This document shows, in pieces, positions 1 to 5,044 of a DNA stretch of 6,544 nucleotides. Where the stretch lies: the NCBI GenBank assembly GCA_035293245.1, contig DATDOO010000328.1, forward strand, positions 1 to 6,544, read 5' to 3'. The position numbers and the translations under genes were made by a program. Below the pieces are notes generated by a model. The model saw only the letters and a program-made list of their open reading frames with translations, was not told the origin of the DNA and did no database searches. This stretch comes from DATDOO01 sp035293245 (GTDB taxonomy: Bacteria > Pseudomonadota > Gammaproteobacteria > Methylococcales > Methylococcaceae). The stretch's first letter is position 1. Every line of letters begins with the position of its first letter.

Positions 1-475
1 GATTTTCCGCCGCCGGCAGGCTGCGCAGGGAAGCGGCCAGATCGGCGGCGCCCCGGGTAAGGGCGGAAGCGTCGTCCTCGGCTTTGGCCTCCCGCGCGGC
101 GCGCAGCAGCACCTGGCGGCTGTTGCGCAGCTTGCCGGCGACGCAGGCGCGCGCCAGGTTCAGCGTGAATGCGCCATCGCCGGCCTTCGCATGCTGGGCA
201 CGGCGCAGCAGAATGTTGCCGGACACGGCGCCTTCCAGCCGGGCCTTGAAGCGGCCGTTATGGTCCAGCAACACCAGGCTCTGGCCGTTGTCGGCGAGGC
301 GGTGCATGAGGGCAGGGGAGACCAGCACGTTGCCGAATACCACCACGCCGCCCAGATGGTGCAGCGGCACGCGCAGCTTGGTTTCCTGTTCCACTTCCAC
401 GCGCACCGTGTCGTTGTCCAGGTGCAGGTAGGCCAGGGGCGTGGTGATGTACAGGGTGTTCAAAAGGGTCTGCAT
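1..475 (-). CDS. cas1: Cas1 integrase, N-terminal part (3' end cut by window edge)
   Basis: Cas1, with Cas2, inserts new spacers into the CRISPR array. The ATG at 475-473 opens a frame that stays open to base 2, giving 158 residues. The start MQTLLNTLYITTPLAYLHLD and the LRVPLHHLGGVVVFG segment (about 34-48) are typical of the Cas1 N-terminal beta domain, followed by LVLLDHNGRFKARL and the first helices of the catalytic domain (NILLRRAQHA, AGKLRNSRQVLLR). The catalytic Glu normally comes shortly after the point where the window ends, and the catalytic His and Asp later still, so activity cannot be judged. Purine-rich GGGAG/GAGG (487-480) lies 4-7 nt upstream. The gene begins inside the end of cas4 (16-nt overlap), as in many I-C adaptation modules; cas2 is expected next. 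Confidence 0.95.
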   Translation of the reverse strand, partial: MQTLLNTLYITTPLAYLHLDNDTVRVEVEQETKLRVPLHHLGGVVVFGNVLVSPALMHRLADNGQSLVLLDHNGRFKARLEGAVSGNILLRRAQHAKAGDGAFTLNLARACVAGKLRNSRQVLLRAAREAKAEDDASALTRGAADLAASLRSLPAAEN

Positions 476-1104
476 GGGTCCTCTCCCTCGGGTTCATACA
501 GGGTGGATGCCAGCCTCCGTTGAGTTTCCCGCGCCGCCAGCGCCTCGGGCTGGCAAAGCTCGGCCAGGGAACATTCCCGGCAACGCTTGTCGTTCACGGG
601 CGGCGGCAGTTTTTGCGCAGCAAAGGCGGCGCGGATTTCGGCGATGCATTCTTCCACCGCCCGGCGCAGTTCCGGCGTGATCGCCACCTCGCGCCGCCGG
701 TGGGAACTGGCGTGGTAAATGGCGCCGCATGGCACCGGCCGGTTTTCCATCTCTTCCAGGCACAGGGCCTGGGCGGCGAGCTGGAGGTCGTCGTGACGCT
801 TCTCGCGCTTCGGACCGTGCTTGTATTCCACCGGGTAAGGCGTGCCGTCGGGCAGGAACTCCACCACGTCCGACTTGCCCACCAAGCCCAGCCGGTCGCA
901 CCACAGGGGCACCGCGCGGGCAACGCGCAAGCCGGGGCGGGTCTCGACGCCGGGTTCGTCCGTCCGGGCGTGGACCGCCTGGCCGCGCAAGGTGTGGACG
1001 TTGTCCGCGAACGCCTGCTCCATGTGGATCAGGCAGCACTGGCGCGGGCAGTAGCTCCAGTGTTCGAGGGCAGAGATGGGAAGGGGATCTTCGTCCGATA
1101 TCAC
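460..1104 (-). CDS. cas4: Cas4, RecB-like Fe-S exonuclease for spacer acquisition
   Basis: Cas4 works with Cas1-Cas2 to trim prespacers and ensure that spacers come from PAM-bearing DNA in the right orientation. It is 214 aa, normal for type I-C. Iron-sulfur cysteines are C19 (in YCPRQC) and the C-terminal set C175, C178 and C184 (CRECSLAELC). The RecB-type nuclease residues are H45, D79 (GKSDVVEF), E93 and K95 (PVEYKHG), and Q108 (DDLQLAAQALCLEEM). The AIYHASSHRRREV strand is a Cas4 signature. The start is GTG, required because the next methionine (residue 28) would drop C19. No Shine-Dalgarno sequence is visible upstream, and the GTG overlaps the hicA stop (GTGA), so translation probably depends on coupling to hicA. 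Its 3' end overlaps cas1 by 16 nt. All catalytic and cluster residues appear present. Confidence 0.96.
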   Translation of the reverse strand: MISDEDPLPISALEHWSYCPRQCCLIHMEQAFADNVHTLRGQAVHARTDEPGVETRPGLRVARAVPLWCDRLGLVGKSDVVEFLPDGTPYPVEYKHGPKREKRHDDLQLAAQALCLEEMENRPVPCGAIYHASSHRRREVAITPELRRAVEECIAEIRAAFAAQKLPPPVNDKRCRECSLAELCQPEALAARETQRRLASTLYEPEGEDPCRPF

Positions 1105-1343
1105 GCGAACAACCGGGCCGTGAGTTCATCGCGGCTGATACCGTGGCGGGCGGCAACCGCTTGAAGAATTGCCGCCAGCGTACCTACCCGCAGGGACTCG
1201 TGGTTGGGAATCGTGAGGTGGTGCTCGGGCAGATCGGCGAAAGTCAGCCGCATATGGCTGCCGGTCCGCCGCGTCACCTGATAGCCCAAACGTTCCAGCC
1301 GCTTCGCCAAATCCGCCCCGGAGAAATCGCGGGGCAGCCTCAT
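1101..1343 (-). CDS. hicA: HicA-family mRNA interferase toxin
   Basis: HicA toxins are small dsRBD-like ribonucleases that cut mRNA independently of the ribosome when freed from HicB. The 80-aa product has the full family pattern: helix DLAKRLERLGYQV (11-23), the active-site strand RRTGSHMRL with the catalytic His at residue 30, then LTIPNHESLRVGTLAAIL (43-60) and a C-terminal helix ending in GISRDELTARLFA. The toxin therefore looks intact. Upstream is GAGGTGA about 9 nt before the ATG, inside the end of hicB. The stop codon overlaps the GTG start of cas4 (GTGA, 1104-1101). Two 4-nt overlaps thus chain antitoxin, toxin and cas4 together. Confidence 0.9.
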   Translation of the reverse strand: MRLPRDFSGADLAKRLERLGYQVTRRTGSHMRLTFADLPEHHLTIPNHESLRVGTLAAILQAVAARHGISRDELTARLFA

Positions 1344-1546
1344 GCCGCGATCACCTCTTCCCGCGTAAAGTGGAGACGGATCACGCCCGGAACGGCATCG
1401 TCCTCGAAATGGCAGTGCACCGCCTCACGCACGTTTGCGTAGAGACCGGCGAGGTCGTCCGCTTCGGTAAAGATGTCTTCATTGACCGCGCGGGCTGCAT
1501 AGCCGCCCTCGGGGGCTTCTTCGACGACGAAATGAATTTCGGCCAT
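1340..1546 (-). CDS. hicB: HicB-family antitoxin, short form
   Basis: Antitoxin of a type II toxin-antitoxin pair, expected to bind and block HicA. It is 68 aa and consists of little more than the HicB N-terminal (partial RNase H-like) fold: a beta strand IHFVVEEAPEGGYAARAV (4-21), then DIFTEADDLAGLYANVREAV (24-43), and a tail IRLHFTREEVIAA. It has no C-terminal ribbon-helix-helix or HTH domain, which longer HicB proteins use to repress their own promoter. Proteins of this short type are often mislabelled as 2-oxoisovalerate dehydrogenase subunits in databases; nothing here supports an enzyme. Its stop overlaps the hicA ATG (ATGA, 1343-1340), the usual tight coupling of such pairs, here in antitoxin-first order. 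It sits directly behind cas7c, inside the cas operon. Confidence 0.85.
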   Translation of the reverse strand: MAEIHFVVEEAPEGGYAARAVNEDIFTEADDLAGLYANVREAVHCHFEDDAVPGVIRLHFTREEVIAA

Positions 1547-1551
1547 GGTTA

Positions 1552-1556
1552 CCTCC
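1552..1556 (-). promoter_or_regulatory. Ribosome binding site of hicB
   Basis: The minus strand reads GGAGG, 5 nt upstream of the ATG at 1546-1544. It decides the start: a TTG at 1558 in the same frame overlaps this site and is rejected. It is one of the best-formed sites in the operon, so the antitoxin gene has its own strong initiation rather than relying on cas7c. Confidence 0.8.
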
Positions 1557-1566
1557 AAATATCAAC

Positions 1567-2460
1567 TCAACCGACGATACGCTCCAGCGCCACGCGCGGA
1601 AAGCCCGCGAGGGAACCGGCAGCGGGCGTCGTCACCCGGAAGTTGTCGAAGCTGCGTGCCGGTGCACTGGCATCGTTCGGTTCTGCCTGGATCAGGTCGA
1701 ACAGGCGGTGGGCCGGGGCGTCGCCCAGTTCGCTTTCGTGCTTGAAGACGTACAGGCCGCGCGTGGCCATCTCGCCGCGCGCCGCCGAGCGGTCATGGTC
1801 GAACATGTTGGCAAGCGCTTCCCAAAGGAGCGTCAGGTCTTCCTCGCCGAAACCGGTTTGCTTGGCCAGGTGTGCGGAAATAAAGCCGTGGGCGCGGTAC
1901 AGGCCGTACGGCACGGTGAATTTGCGGCCCATGGTGCGGTTGTCGCCCTGCTGCTTTTCGGCTTCCGCTTCCGTCGCCACGGCCATGCGGGTGATGGAGT
2001 GCTCCAGGGCGACGACGGGTGACACGGAACGGGCGAAAGTGAATTGGACAGGGCCGCGCACCTGGCCGCAGTTGATACCGGTGGACATGACGGCGCCGAA
2101 AGTGCGCACGTCGAAGAAGTTCCTACACATCCATTGCCGGGCTTCGTCCACCGCATCGCCACCCTTTCGCTTCTTGTCGTCGCCCTTGAGGAGGTCGCTC
2201 TTGCCGATGCCCTCGTAGGCGCGTTCGTGCTGCCGGTTCAGGATGGCCTTTTCTTTGACGTAGATTTCATAAGGCGGCTGTTCGCTGCGAGACATGCCGA
2301 CGTAATTGCGCACCTTGCGTTTCAAGCACACGTCCGTCACCAAGCCGTGGCCCGTTTCCGCATCCAGCCGCGGTAAATTGCCGGCGTCCGGGTCGCCGTT
2401 GGGGTTGCCGTCTTTCACGTCGAACAGGAAAACGAAGTCGTAGCGGTTGTTCAGGCTCAT
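1567..2460 (-). CDS. cas7c: Cas7c (Csd2), Cascade backbone subunit
   Basis: Cas7c polymerises along the crRNA to form the Cascade filament that pairs guide with target DNA. The product is 297 aa, standard for Csd2. Family signatures are YDFVFLFDVKDGNPNGDP (7-24), followed by DAGNLPR, and further on NFFDVRTFGAVMSTGINCG and YRAHGFISAHLA, with VFKHESELGDAPAHRLFDL near the C-terminus. The ATG at 2460 is preceded by AAGGA lying in the last codons of cas8c (2473-2469). An in-frame start at 2553 would add 31 residues of out-of-frame cas8c sequence unlike any Csd2. The gene ends with TGA at 1569-1567, only 20 nt before hicB; these 20 nt contain the hicB ribosome binding site. Confidence 0.97.
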   Translation of the reverse strand: MSLNNRYDFVFLFDVKDGNPNGDPDAGNLPRLDAETGHGLVTDVCLKRKVRNYVGMSRSEQPPYEIYVKEKAILNRQHERAYEGIGKSDLLKGDDKKRKGGDAVDEARQWMCRNFFDVRTFGAVMSTGINCGQVRGPVQFTFARSVSPVVALEHSITRMAVATEAEAEKQQGDNRTMGRKFTVPYGLYRAHGFISAHLAKQTGFGEEDLTLLWEALANMFDHDRSAARGEMATRGLYVFKHESELGDAPAHRLFDLIQAEPNDASAPARSFDNFRVTTPAAGSLAGFPRVALERIVG

Positions 2461-2464
2461 GGTT

Positions 2465-2854
2465 TCATTCCTTGTCGGTGGCGGGTTGATCGGAAGAATC
2501 GGATTCGGGCTTGTTGAAGAACGCTTGCCGCTGGTGGTAATAGCCGACGGCAAAGCGCGCCTGTTCGGAGAGACTCAGACGGGCGGGCACGTCTCCAAGA
2601 CCATCGACGATGGCGGAGAACAGCTTTTCGAGATTTACCGCTTCGCCCCGGTTCGGCAGCTTGGCGAGATGGTGGTTCTTGAGTTTCATCAGCAGCGGCA
2701 GCACCGTCACCGGCGTTGCCGAAAACGCGCCGTAATAGCGTTCGCGGATGCTGGCGTTCAGGTTGCCCTGGGCGCGCTCCTGTGCCCGCTCCAGCGCGGC
2801 GAACAGGCGGCCGAGGCGGTAGCCGGGGTCAAGGTTTTCTTCGTTCAGGGACAC
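2465..2854 (-). CDS. cas11c: Cas11c, small Cascade subunit from internal start within cas8c
   Basis: In studied type I-C systems the small subunit Cas11 is made by internal translation initiation inside cas8c, giving the C-terminal part of Cas8c as a separate protein that lines the Cascade belly. Here an internal GTG (2854-2852, Cas8c residue 455) is preceded by a strong AAGGAG site at 2866-2861 with 6-nt spacing. The product would be 129 aa, close to the roughly 14 kDa expected. It starts just before the conserved segment LDPGYRLGRLFAALE and runs to the Cas8c stop. Methionines at Cas8c residues 405 and 419 would give 179- or 165-aa products and are less fitting. The internal site is seen in the sequence; its use is inferred from the family. 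Confidence 0.72.
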   Translation of the reverse strand: MSLNEENLDPGYRLGRLFAALERAQERAQGNLNASIRERYYGAFSATPVTVLPLLMKLKNHHLAKLPNRGEAVNLEKLFSAIVDGLGDVPARLSLSEQARFAVGYYHQRQAFFNKPESDSSDQPATDKE

Positions 2855-4216
2855 GTGGATCTCCTTGTCGTTGAGGTTGCGGATCAGACAGGCCTTGAGC
2901 AGGGAGGCGCGCGGGTAGGTGACTTCCCTTTCGGCGCGGATGCGCCGCAAAGCGCCCTGCATCAAAGTTTCGGGGTAACGGCCACCGGCGAGGATGGCCT
3001 GCATGACGTCGCCGCCCAGGTTGGGCGGGATGTTTTCGGCCTTGCCCTGCAAGGCGGTGGAGGCCAGCAGGCGGAACAGGGACAAAGGCGCGCCGGCTTC
3101 GTAATTTGGCCGGACGATGTCCACTTCGTTGAAATAGCGGTAGAAAGCGCGGCCCAATTCGGCGATTGTCGCCACGTGCCAGAAGCGCACCGCGATGCGC
3201 GCCGCGTTGGGCGCAAGCCCCAGGACGTGGAAGCGCTGGCCGTCGTCGGCGGTGAAGGGACGACCGTCGCGGACGCTCTGGTAGAGGCTGGCCACTGCCT
3301 GGGTGCCGAGGTCGGGGTTGTCCCGCGGCGGATCGAGAAAGTCGAGAAAAGCCGATTCGAACTCGGCGCCGCTGGCCTTTTCGGCCCAGAACACGGCGAT
3401 TGCGTCAGCAATTCTTAACTTCTGCCGGGAGTCTTTACGCAAGAGGTGACGAAGTGCCGTTGCGTAAGCAAACGAGGCTTTCGCACTTACTGGAAAGTTG
3501 TATCCCTGAGATTTTCCAAAAGACGAGAATGCTGGACTCACGCCGTTATTAATAGCCGCCAAAGGCACTGGCTTCTCTCCGATGCCACCAATTTGCGGGT
3601 GAAGGCGAGAAATGACATCAAAATCTCCGCTTACCAAACAAACCCCTTTGATAGGGGCCAATTCCTGTGGGTTTTCCACGGCGGACGGTGAAGGATCAAG
3701 GAAACGGGAAAGTTCTGGGTCTTCAACTATTAGGTACTGGCTGTCTACCAGTTGAAACGACAAGTTGCACCCCTTTTTCTTGATGCAGTCGTCCCACCCA
3801 GAAGCTGCACGAACCGCCGAAAAATCACCTCTTTCCAGGAACGCAGCAACCGCATGAACCGGGTGGTCTGCCGGCAAACTCTGCGCAACCGACATTACGC
3901 GCCCCACGAACTCCTTGTGTTGCCGCGCCGCCATGTCTTTGTCCGACGCAGTGTCCCCTTTCGGTTCTCCTACTACAAAACCGTAGTGATCCCACAACAA
4001 GTTGGGTTTTGTCCAAGCCAGGGTTCCAGATCGTGTCTCCGCTCTGGGAACCACGAATTGGCGGCCACGCTTGTTCTCCCTTGTATCCTTAAGTTGAACA
4101 AAATTTCCGAGTCGATCAATCACCAGAACAAAAGGAATCTCCACGGATTGAAAACCTTCCGGTGGAAGGTCTGTACGCTTTCTCTCGTAATACGAGGTTA
4201 AGGCCTGAAGAATCAT
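2465..4216 (-). CDS. cas8c: Cas8c (Csd1), Cascade large subunit, compositionally mosaic
   Basis: Cas8c is the large subunit of the I-C Cascade. Its N-terminal region recognises the PAM, and the complex then opens target DNA and recruits Cas3. The protein is 583 aa, normal for Csd1. Start: ATG at 4216, with GGAGG at 4228-4224 (7-nt spacing); an in-frame extension to 4444 would run through cas5c and is not credible. Csd1 hallmarks are the N-terminus MILQALTSYYERKR, CLVSGDF (193-199), SRLHPQIGGIG (203-213), FPVSAKASFAYATAL (241-255), VFWAEK (275-280), and a C-terminal helical part with YRLGRLFAALE. Bases of about 3412-4200 (residues 6-268) average about 51% GC by hand count and use TTA, AGA, ACA, GGA and GTA codons. 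The rest of the gene is roughly 60-75% GC. The change is abrupt and the frame is intact, so replacement of the N-terminal part by homologous recombination is likely. Four nucleotides separate its stop from cas7c. Confidence 0.96.
   Translation of the reverse strand: MILQALTSYYERKRTDLPPEGFQSVEIPFVLVIDRLGNFVQLKDTRENKRGRQFVVPRAETRSGTLAWTKPNLLWDHYGFVVGEPKGDTASDKDMAARQHKEFVGRVMSVAQSLPADHPVHAVAAFLERGDFSAVRAASGWDDCIKKKGCNLSFQLVDSQYLIVEDPELSRFLDPSPSAVENPQELAPIKGVCLVSGDFDVISRLHPQIGGIGEKPVPLAAINNGVSPAFSSFGKSQGYNFPVSAKASFAYATALRHLLRKDSRQKLRIADAIAVFWAEKASGAEFESAFLDFLDPPRDNPDLGTQAVASLYQSVRDGRPFTADDGQRFHVLGLAPNAARIAVRFWHVATIAELGRAFYRYFNEVDIVRPNYEAGAPLSLFRLLASTALQGKAENIPPNLGGDVMQAILAGGRYPETLMQGALRRIRAEREVTYPRASLLKACLIRNLNDKEIHVSLNEENLDPGYRLGRLFAALERAQERAQGNLNASIRERYYGAFSATPVTVLPLLMKLKNHHLAKLPNRGEAVNLEKLFSAIVDGLGDVPARLSLSEQARFAVGYYHQRQAFFNKPESDSSDQPATDKE
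2861..2866 (-). promoter_or_regulatory. Internal Shine-Dalgarno for Cas11c
   Basis: The minus strand reads AAGGAG inside cas8c (codons for Lys-Glu in NDKEIH), 6 nt before an in-frame GTG. It is as strong as the start sites of the full genes here, which supports it being a real internal initiation site. Confidence 0.7.
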
Positions 4217-4878
4217 CCCCGCACCTCCGCGCTGTCCGCGTTCGGCACCGCCAGCACGCCGTTCCTGAGTTCGGCGCGGAAGAAGCGCGGCTTGGGATCG
4301 CTGGCTTCGGTGAAATCCAGATCGTGGAGCATCCAGCCCAAATCGCGGTTCTCGGAAATGGGTGGAGGTTCTTGCTCGGTTTCCCCGATGTAGCGGAAAT
4401 CGCAGGCGAACTCCCGGCAGCCCAGGTAGGGCTGGTTGACGCACTGGCCCCTGCCGGCGCGGCGCTCGAACATTTCCCAGAACTTGGGCGGCGGGTTGTT
4501 GGCGCCGGCTTCGGGCAAAACTTCCAGATCGGCGTGGAGGCGGTAGGCGACATCCCGCAGGAACAGGCCGGCGCGCTGCTGGCGCTCATCTTCCACGTAC
4601 AGGGCCAAGTCGCCCGCGCCCCTGTTCATGGCGCTCCTGACGCTGCCCATGGGCACCACGGCGCCCACTTCGTTGCGGCGCAAGGACATCCAGCGGATGG
4701 GTTTCAGTACCTCGATCTTGTGGATGCGCCAGCGGATGGCCGGCTTCCACAGGATGGCCTCGAACACCGCCCGCGCCGCCGATGGTGTGATGACGTCGTA
4801 GCTGACCCGCTCCACCTTCATTTCCGGACGGGTGAAACAGGCAAAGTCGCCGGAGACTTCAAGACAGTAGGTTTTCAT
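4213..4878 (-). CDS. cas5c: Cas5c (Cas5d), pre-crRNA endonuclease and Cascade subunit
   Basis: In type I-C systems, which lack Cas6, Cas5c cuts the CRISPR transcript and stays on the 5' handle of the crRNA as part of Cascade. The protein is 221 aa, the usual size. Family features seen are the N-terminal strand YCLEVSGDFACF (4-15), the RPEMKVERVSYDV segment (17-29), TPSAARAVFEAILWKP (31-46), and the RRNEV block (67-71). The A-Y-R-L-H stretch at 111-115 lies where the catalytic Lys-His pair of Bacillus halodurans Cas5d (Tyr46, Lys116, His117) is expected. I cannot align it reliably: His115 may be the catalytic His, with Leu114 in the Lys position. Leu43 (in AILWKP) may stand where the catalytic Tyr is in that enzyme. 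The start is fixed by a GAGGAG site. The gene ends with TGA overlapping the cas8c ATG (ATGA, 4216-4213), which implies translational coupling. Confidence 0.96.
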   Translation of the reverse strand: MKTYCLEVSGDFACFTRPEMKVERVSYDVITPSAARAVFEAILWKPAIRWRIHKIEVLKPIRWMSLRRNEVGAVVPMGSVRSAMNRGAGDLALYVEDERQQRAGLFLRDVAYRLHADLEVLPEAGANNPPPKFWEMFERRAGRGQCVNQPYLGCREFACDFRYIGETEQEPPPISENRDLGWMLHDLDFTEASDPKPRFFRAELRNGVLAVPNADSAEVRG

Positions 4879-4886
4879 AGAACCAT

Positions 4887-4892
4887 CTCCTC
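4887..4892 (-). promoter_or_regulatory. Ribosome binding site of cas5c
   Basis: The minus strand reads GAGGAG, 8 nt upstream of the ATG at 4878-4876. A nearer ATG at 4886-4884 is out of frame with Cas5c and abuts the site, so the 4878 start is preferred. Confidence 0.75.
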
Positions 4893-4913
4893 GTTACCGA
4901 TCCTCAACGTGCG

Positions 4914-4920
4914 AGATTTC
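4914..4920. repeat. Candidate target-site duplication, left copy
   Basis: AGATTTC here is repeated exactly at 5038-5044, and the two copies directly bracket the hairpin element. Seven bases can match by chance, but the exact adjacency to both ends of the element favours a duplication made at insertion. Confidence 0.45.
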
Positions 4921-4923
4921 GCA

Positions 4924-4944
4924 CCTTCCCCCCACGGGGGAAGG
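4924..4944. repeat. REP-like hairpin, left arm
   Basis: A perfect 9-bp stem (CCTTCCCCC with GGGGGAAGG) closes a 3-nt CAC loop. It matches the right-arm hairpin at 5003-5023 in inverted orientation, with a C/T difference in the stem on each side that keeps pairing intact. Compensated differences of this kind suggest the folded form matters. Confidence 0.8.
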
Positions 4945-5002
4945 ACGGGATGGGGGCGATCAAAAAGGCAAAAGTCTTTGTTTTTACTCGCCCCCACCCT
5001 GG

Positions 5003-5023
5003 CCCTCCCCCGGAGGGGGAGGG
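5003..5023. repeat. REP-like hairpin, right arm
   Basis: A perfect 9-bp stem (CCCTCCCCC with GGGGGAGGG) closes a GGA loop. The sequence resembles the widespread proteobacterial repeat whose core is a C/T-rich block followed by its G/A-rich complement. In the transcribed (minus) direction a T run precedes the hairpin rather than following it, so this is not an intrinsic terminator. Confidence 0.8.
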
Positions 5024-5037
5024 AAAAAGGCTCGCAC

Positions 5038-5044
5038 AGATTTC
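5038..5044. repeat. Candidate target-site duplication, right copy
   Basis: This is the second copy of AGATTTC. Its last two bases (5043-5044) form part of the cas3 stop codon (TGA on the minus strand, 5045-5043). Insertion with duplication at this spot would therefore have left the Cas3 protein unchanged. Confidence 0.45.

Larger units (their letters stand above)
4921..5037. mobile_element. Small inverted-repeat element (REP doublet / MITE-like) between cas3 and cas5c
   Basis: This 117-bp non-coding stretch is made of two similar arms in opposite orientation. Each arm has a GC-rich hairpin with a 9-bp stem and 3-nt loop (4924-4944 and 5003-5023). Inside these lie matching segments, GGGGGCGA at 4952-4959 against TCGCCCCC at 4988-4995, followed by A5 at 4962-4966 and T5 at 4981-4985. 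The centre is about 14 nt, so the whole unit can fold into one long imperfect stem. The 7-bp sequence AGATTTC lies immediately on both sides (4914-4920 and 5038-5044), as a target-site duplication would. Removing the element plus one copy leaves a 40-nt cas3-cas5c gap and an intact cas3 stop. The structure resembles bacterial REP pairs (REPIN/BIME) or a MITE, which need a transposase supplied elsewhere; none is encoded here. An alternative left boundary at 4909 is possible, because GTGCGAG at 4909-4915 is the inverse of CTCGCAC at 5031-5037. Confidence 0.62.

Noticed and set aside
520..1164. Plus-strand open frame of cas4 length opposite cas4
   Set aside because: It is a mirror frame of a GC-rich gene whose minus-strand product carries all Cas4 motifs.
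2461..2553. Upstream extension of cas7c by 31 codons
   Set aside because: The added residues overlap cas8c out of frame and do not resemble Csd2, while the ATG at 2460 has a proper AAGGA site and gives a standard Csd2 N-terminus.
2447..3418. Long plus-strand open frame (323 codons) opposite cas8c
   Set aside because: It is the antisense shadow of GC-rich, clearly recognisable cas8c coding sequence. It has no plausible family features and ends where the GC content of cas8c drops, as expected for a composition artefact.
4217..4444. Upstream extension of cas8c by 76 codons
   Set aside because: It lies within cas5c in another frame and is of low complexity (Arg/Gly/Ala-rich). The ATG at 4216 gives the canonical Csd1 N-terminus with a GGAGG site.
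4921..5037. Intrinsic terminator between cas3 and cas5c
   Set aside because: In the transcribed direction the T runs precede the hairpins or sit in the central loop rather than directly following a stem, and cas5c-cas1 need read-through.
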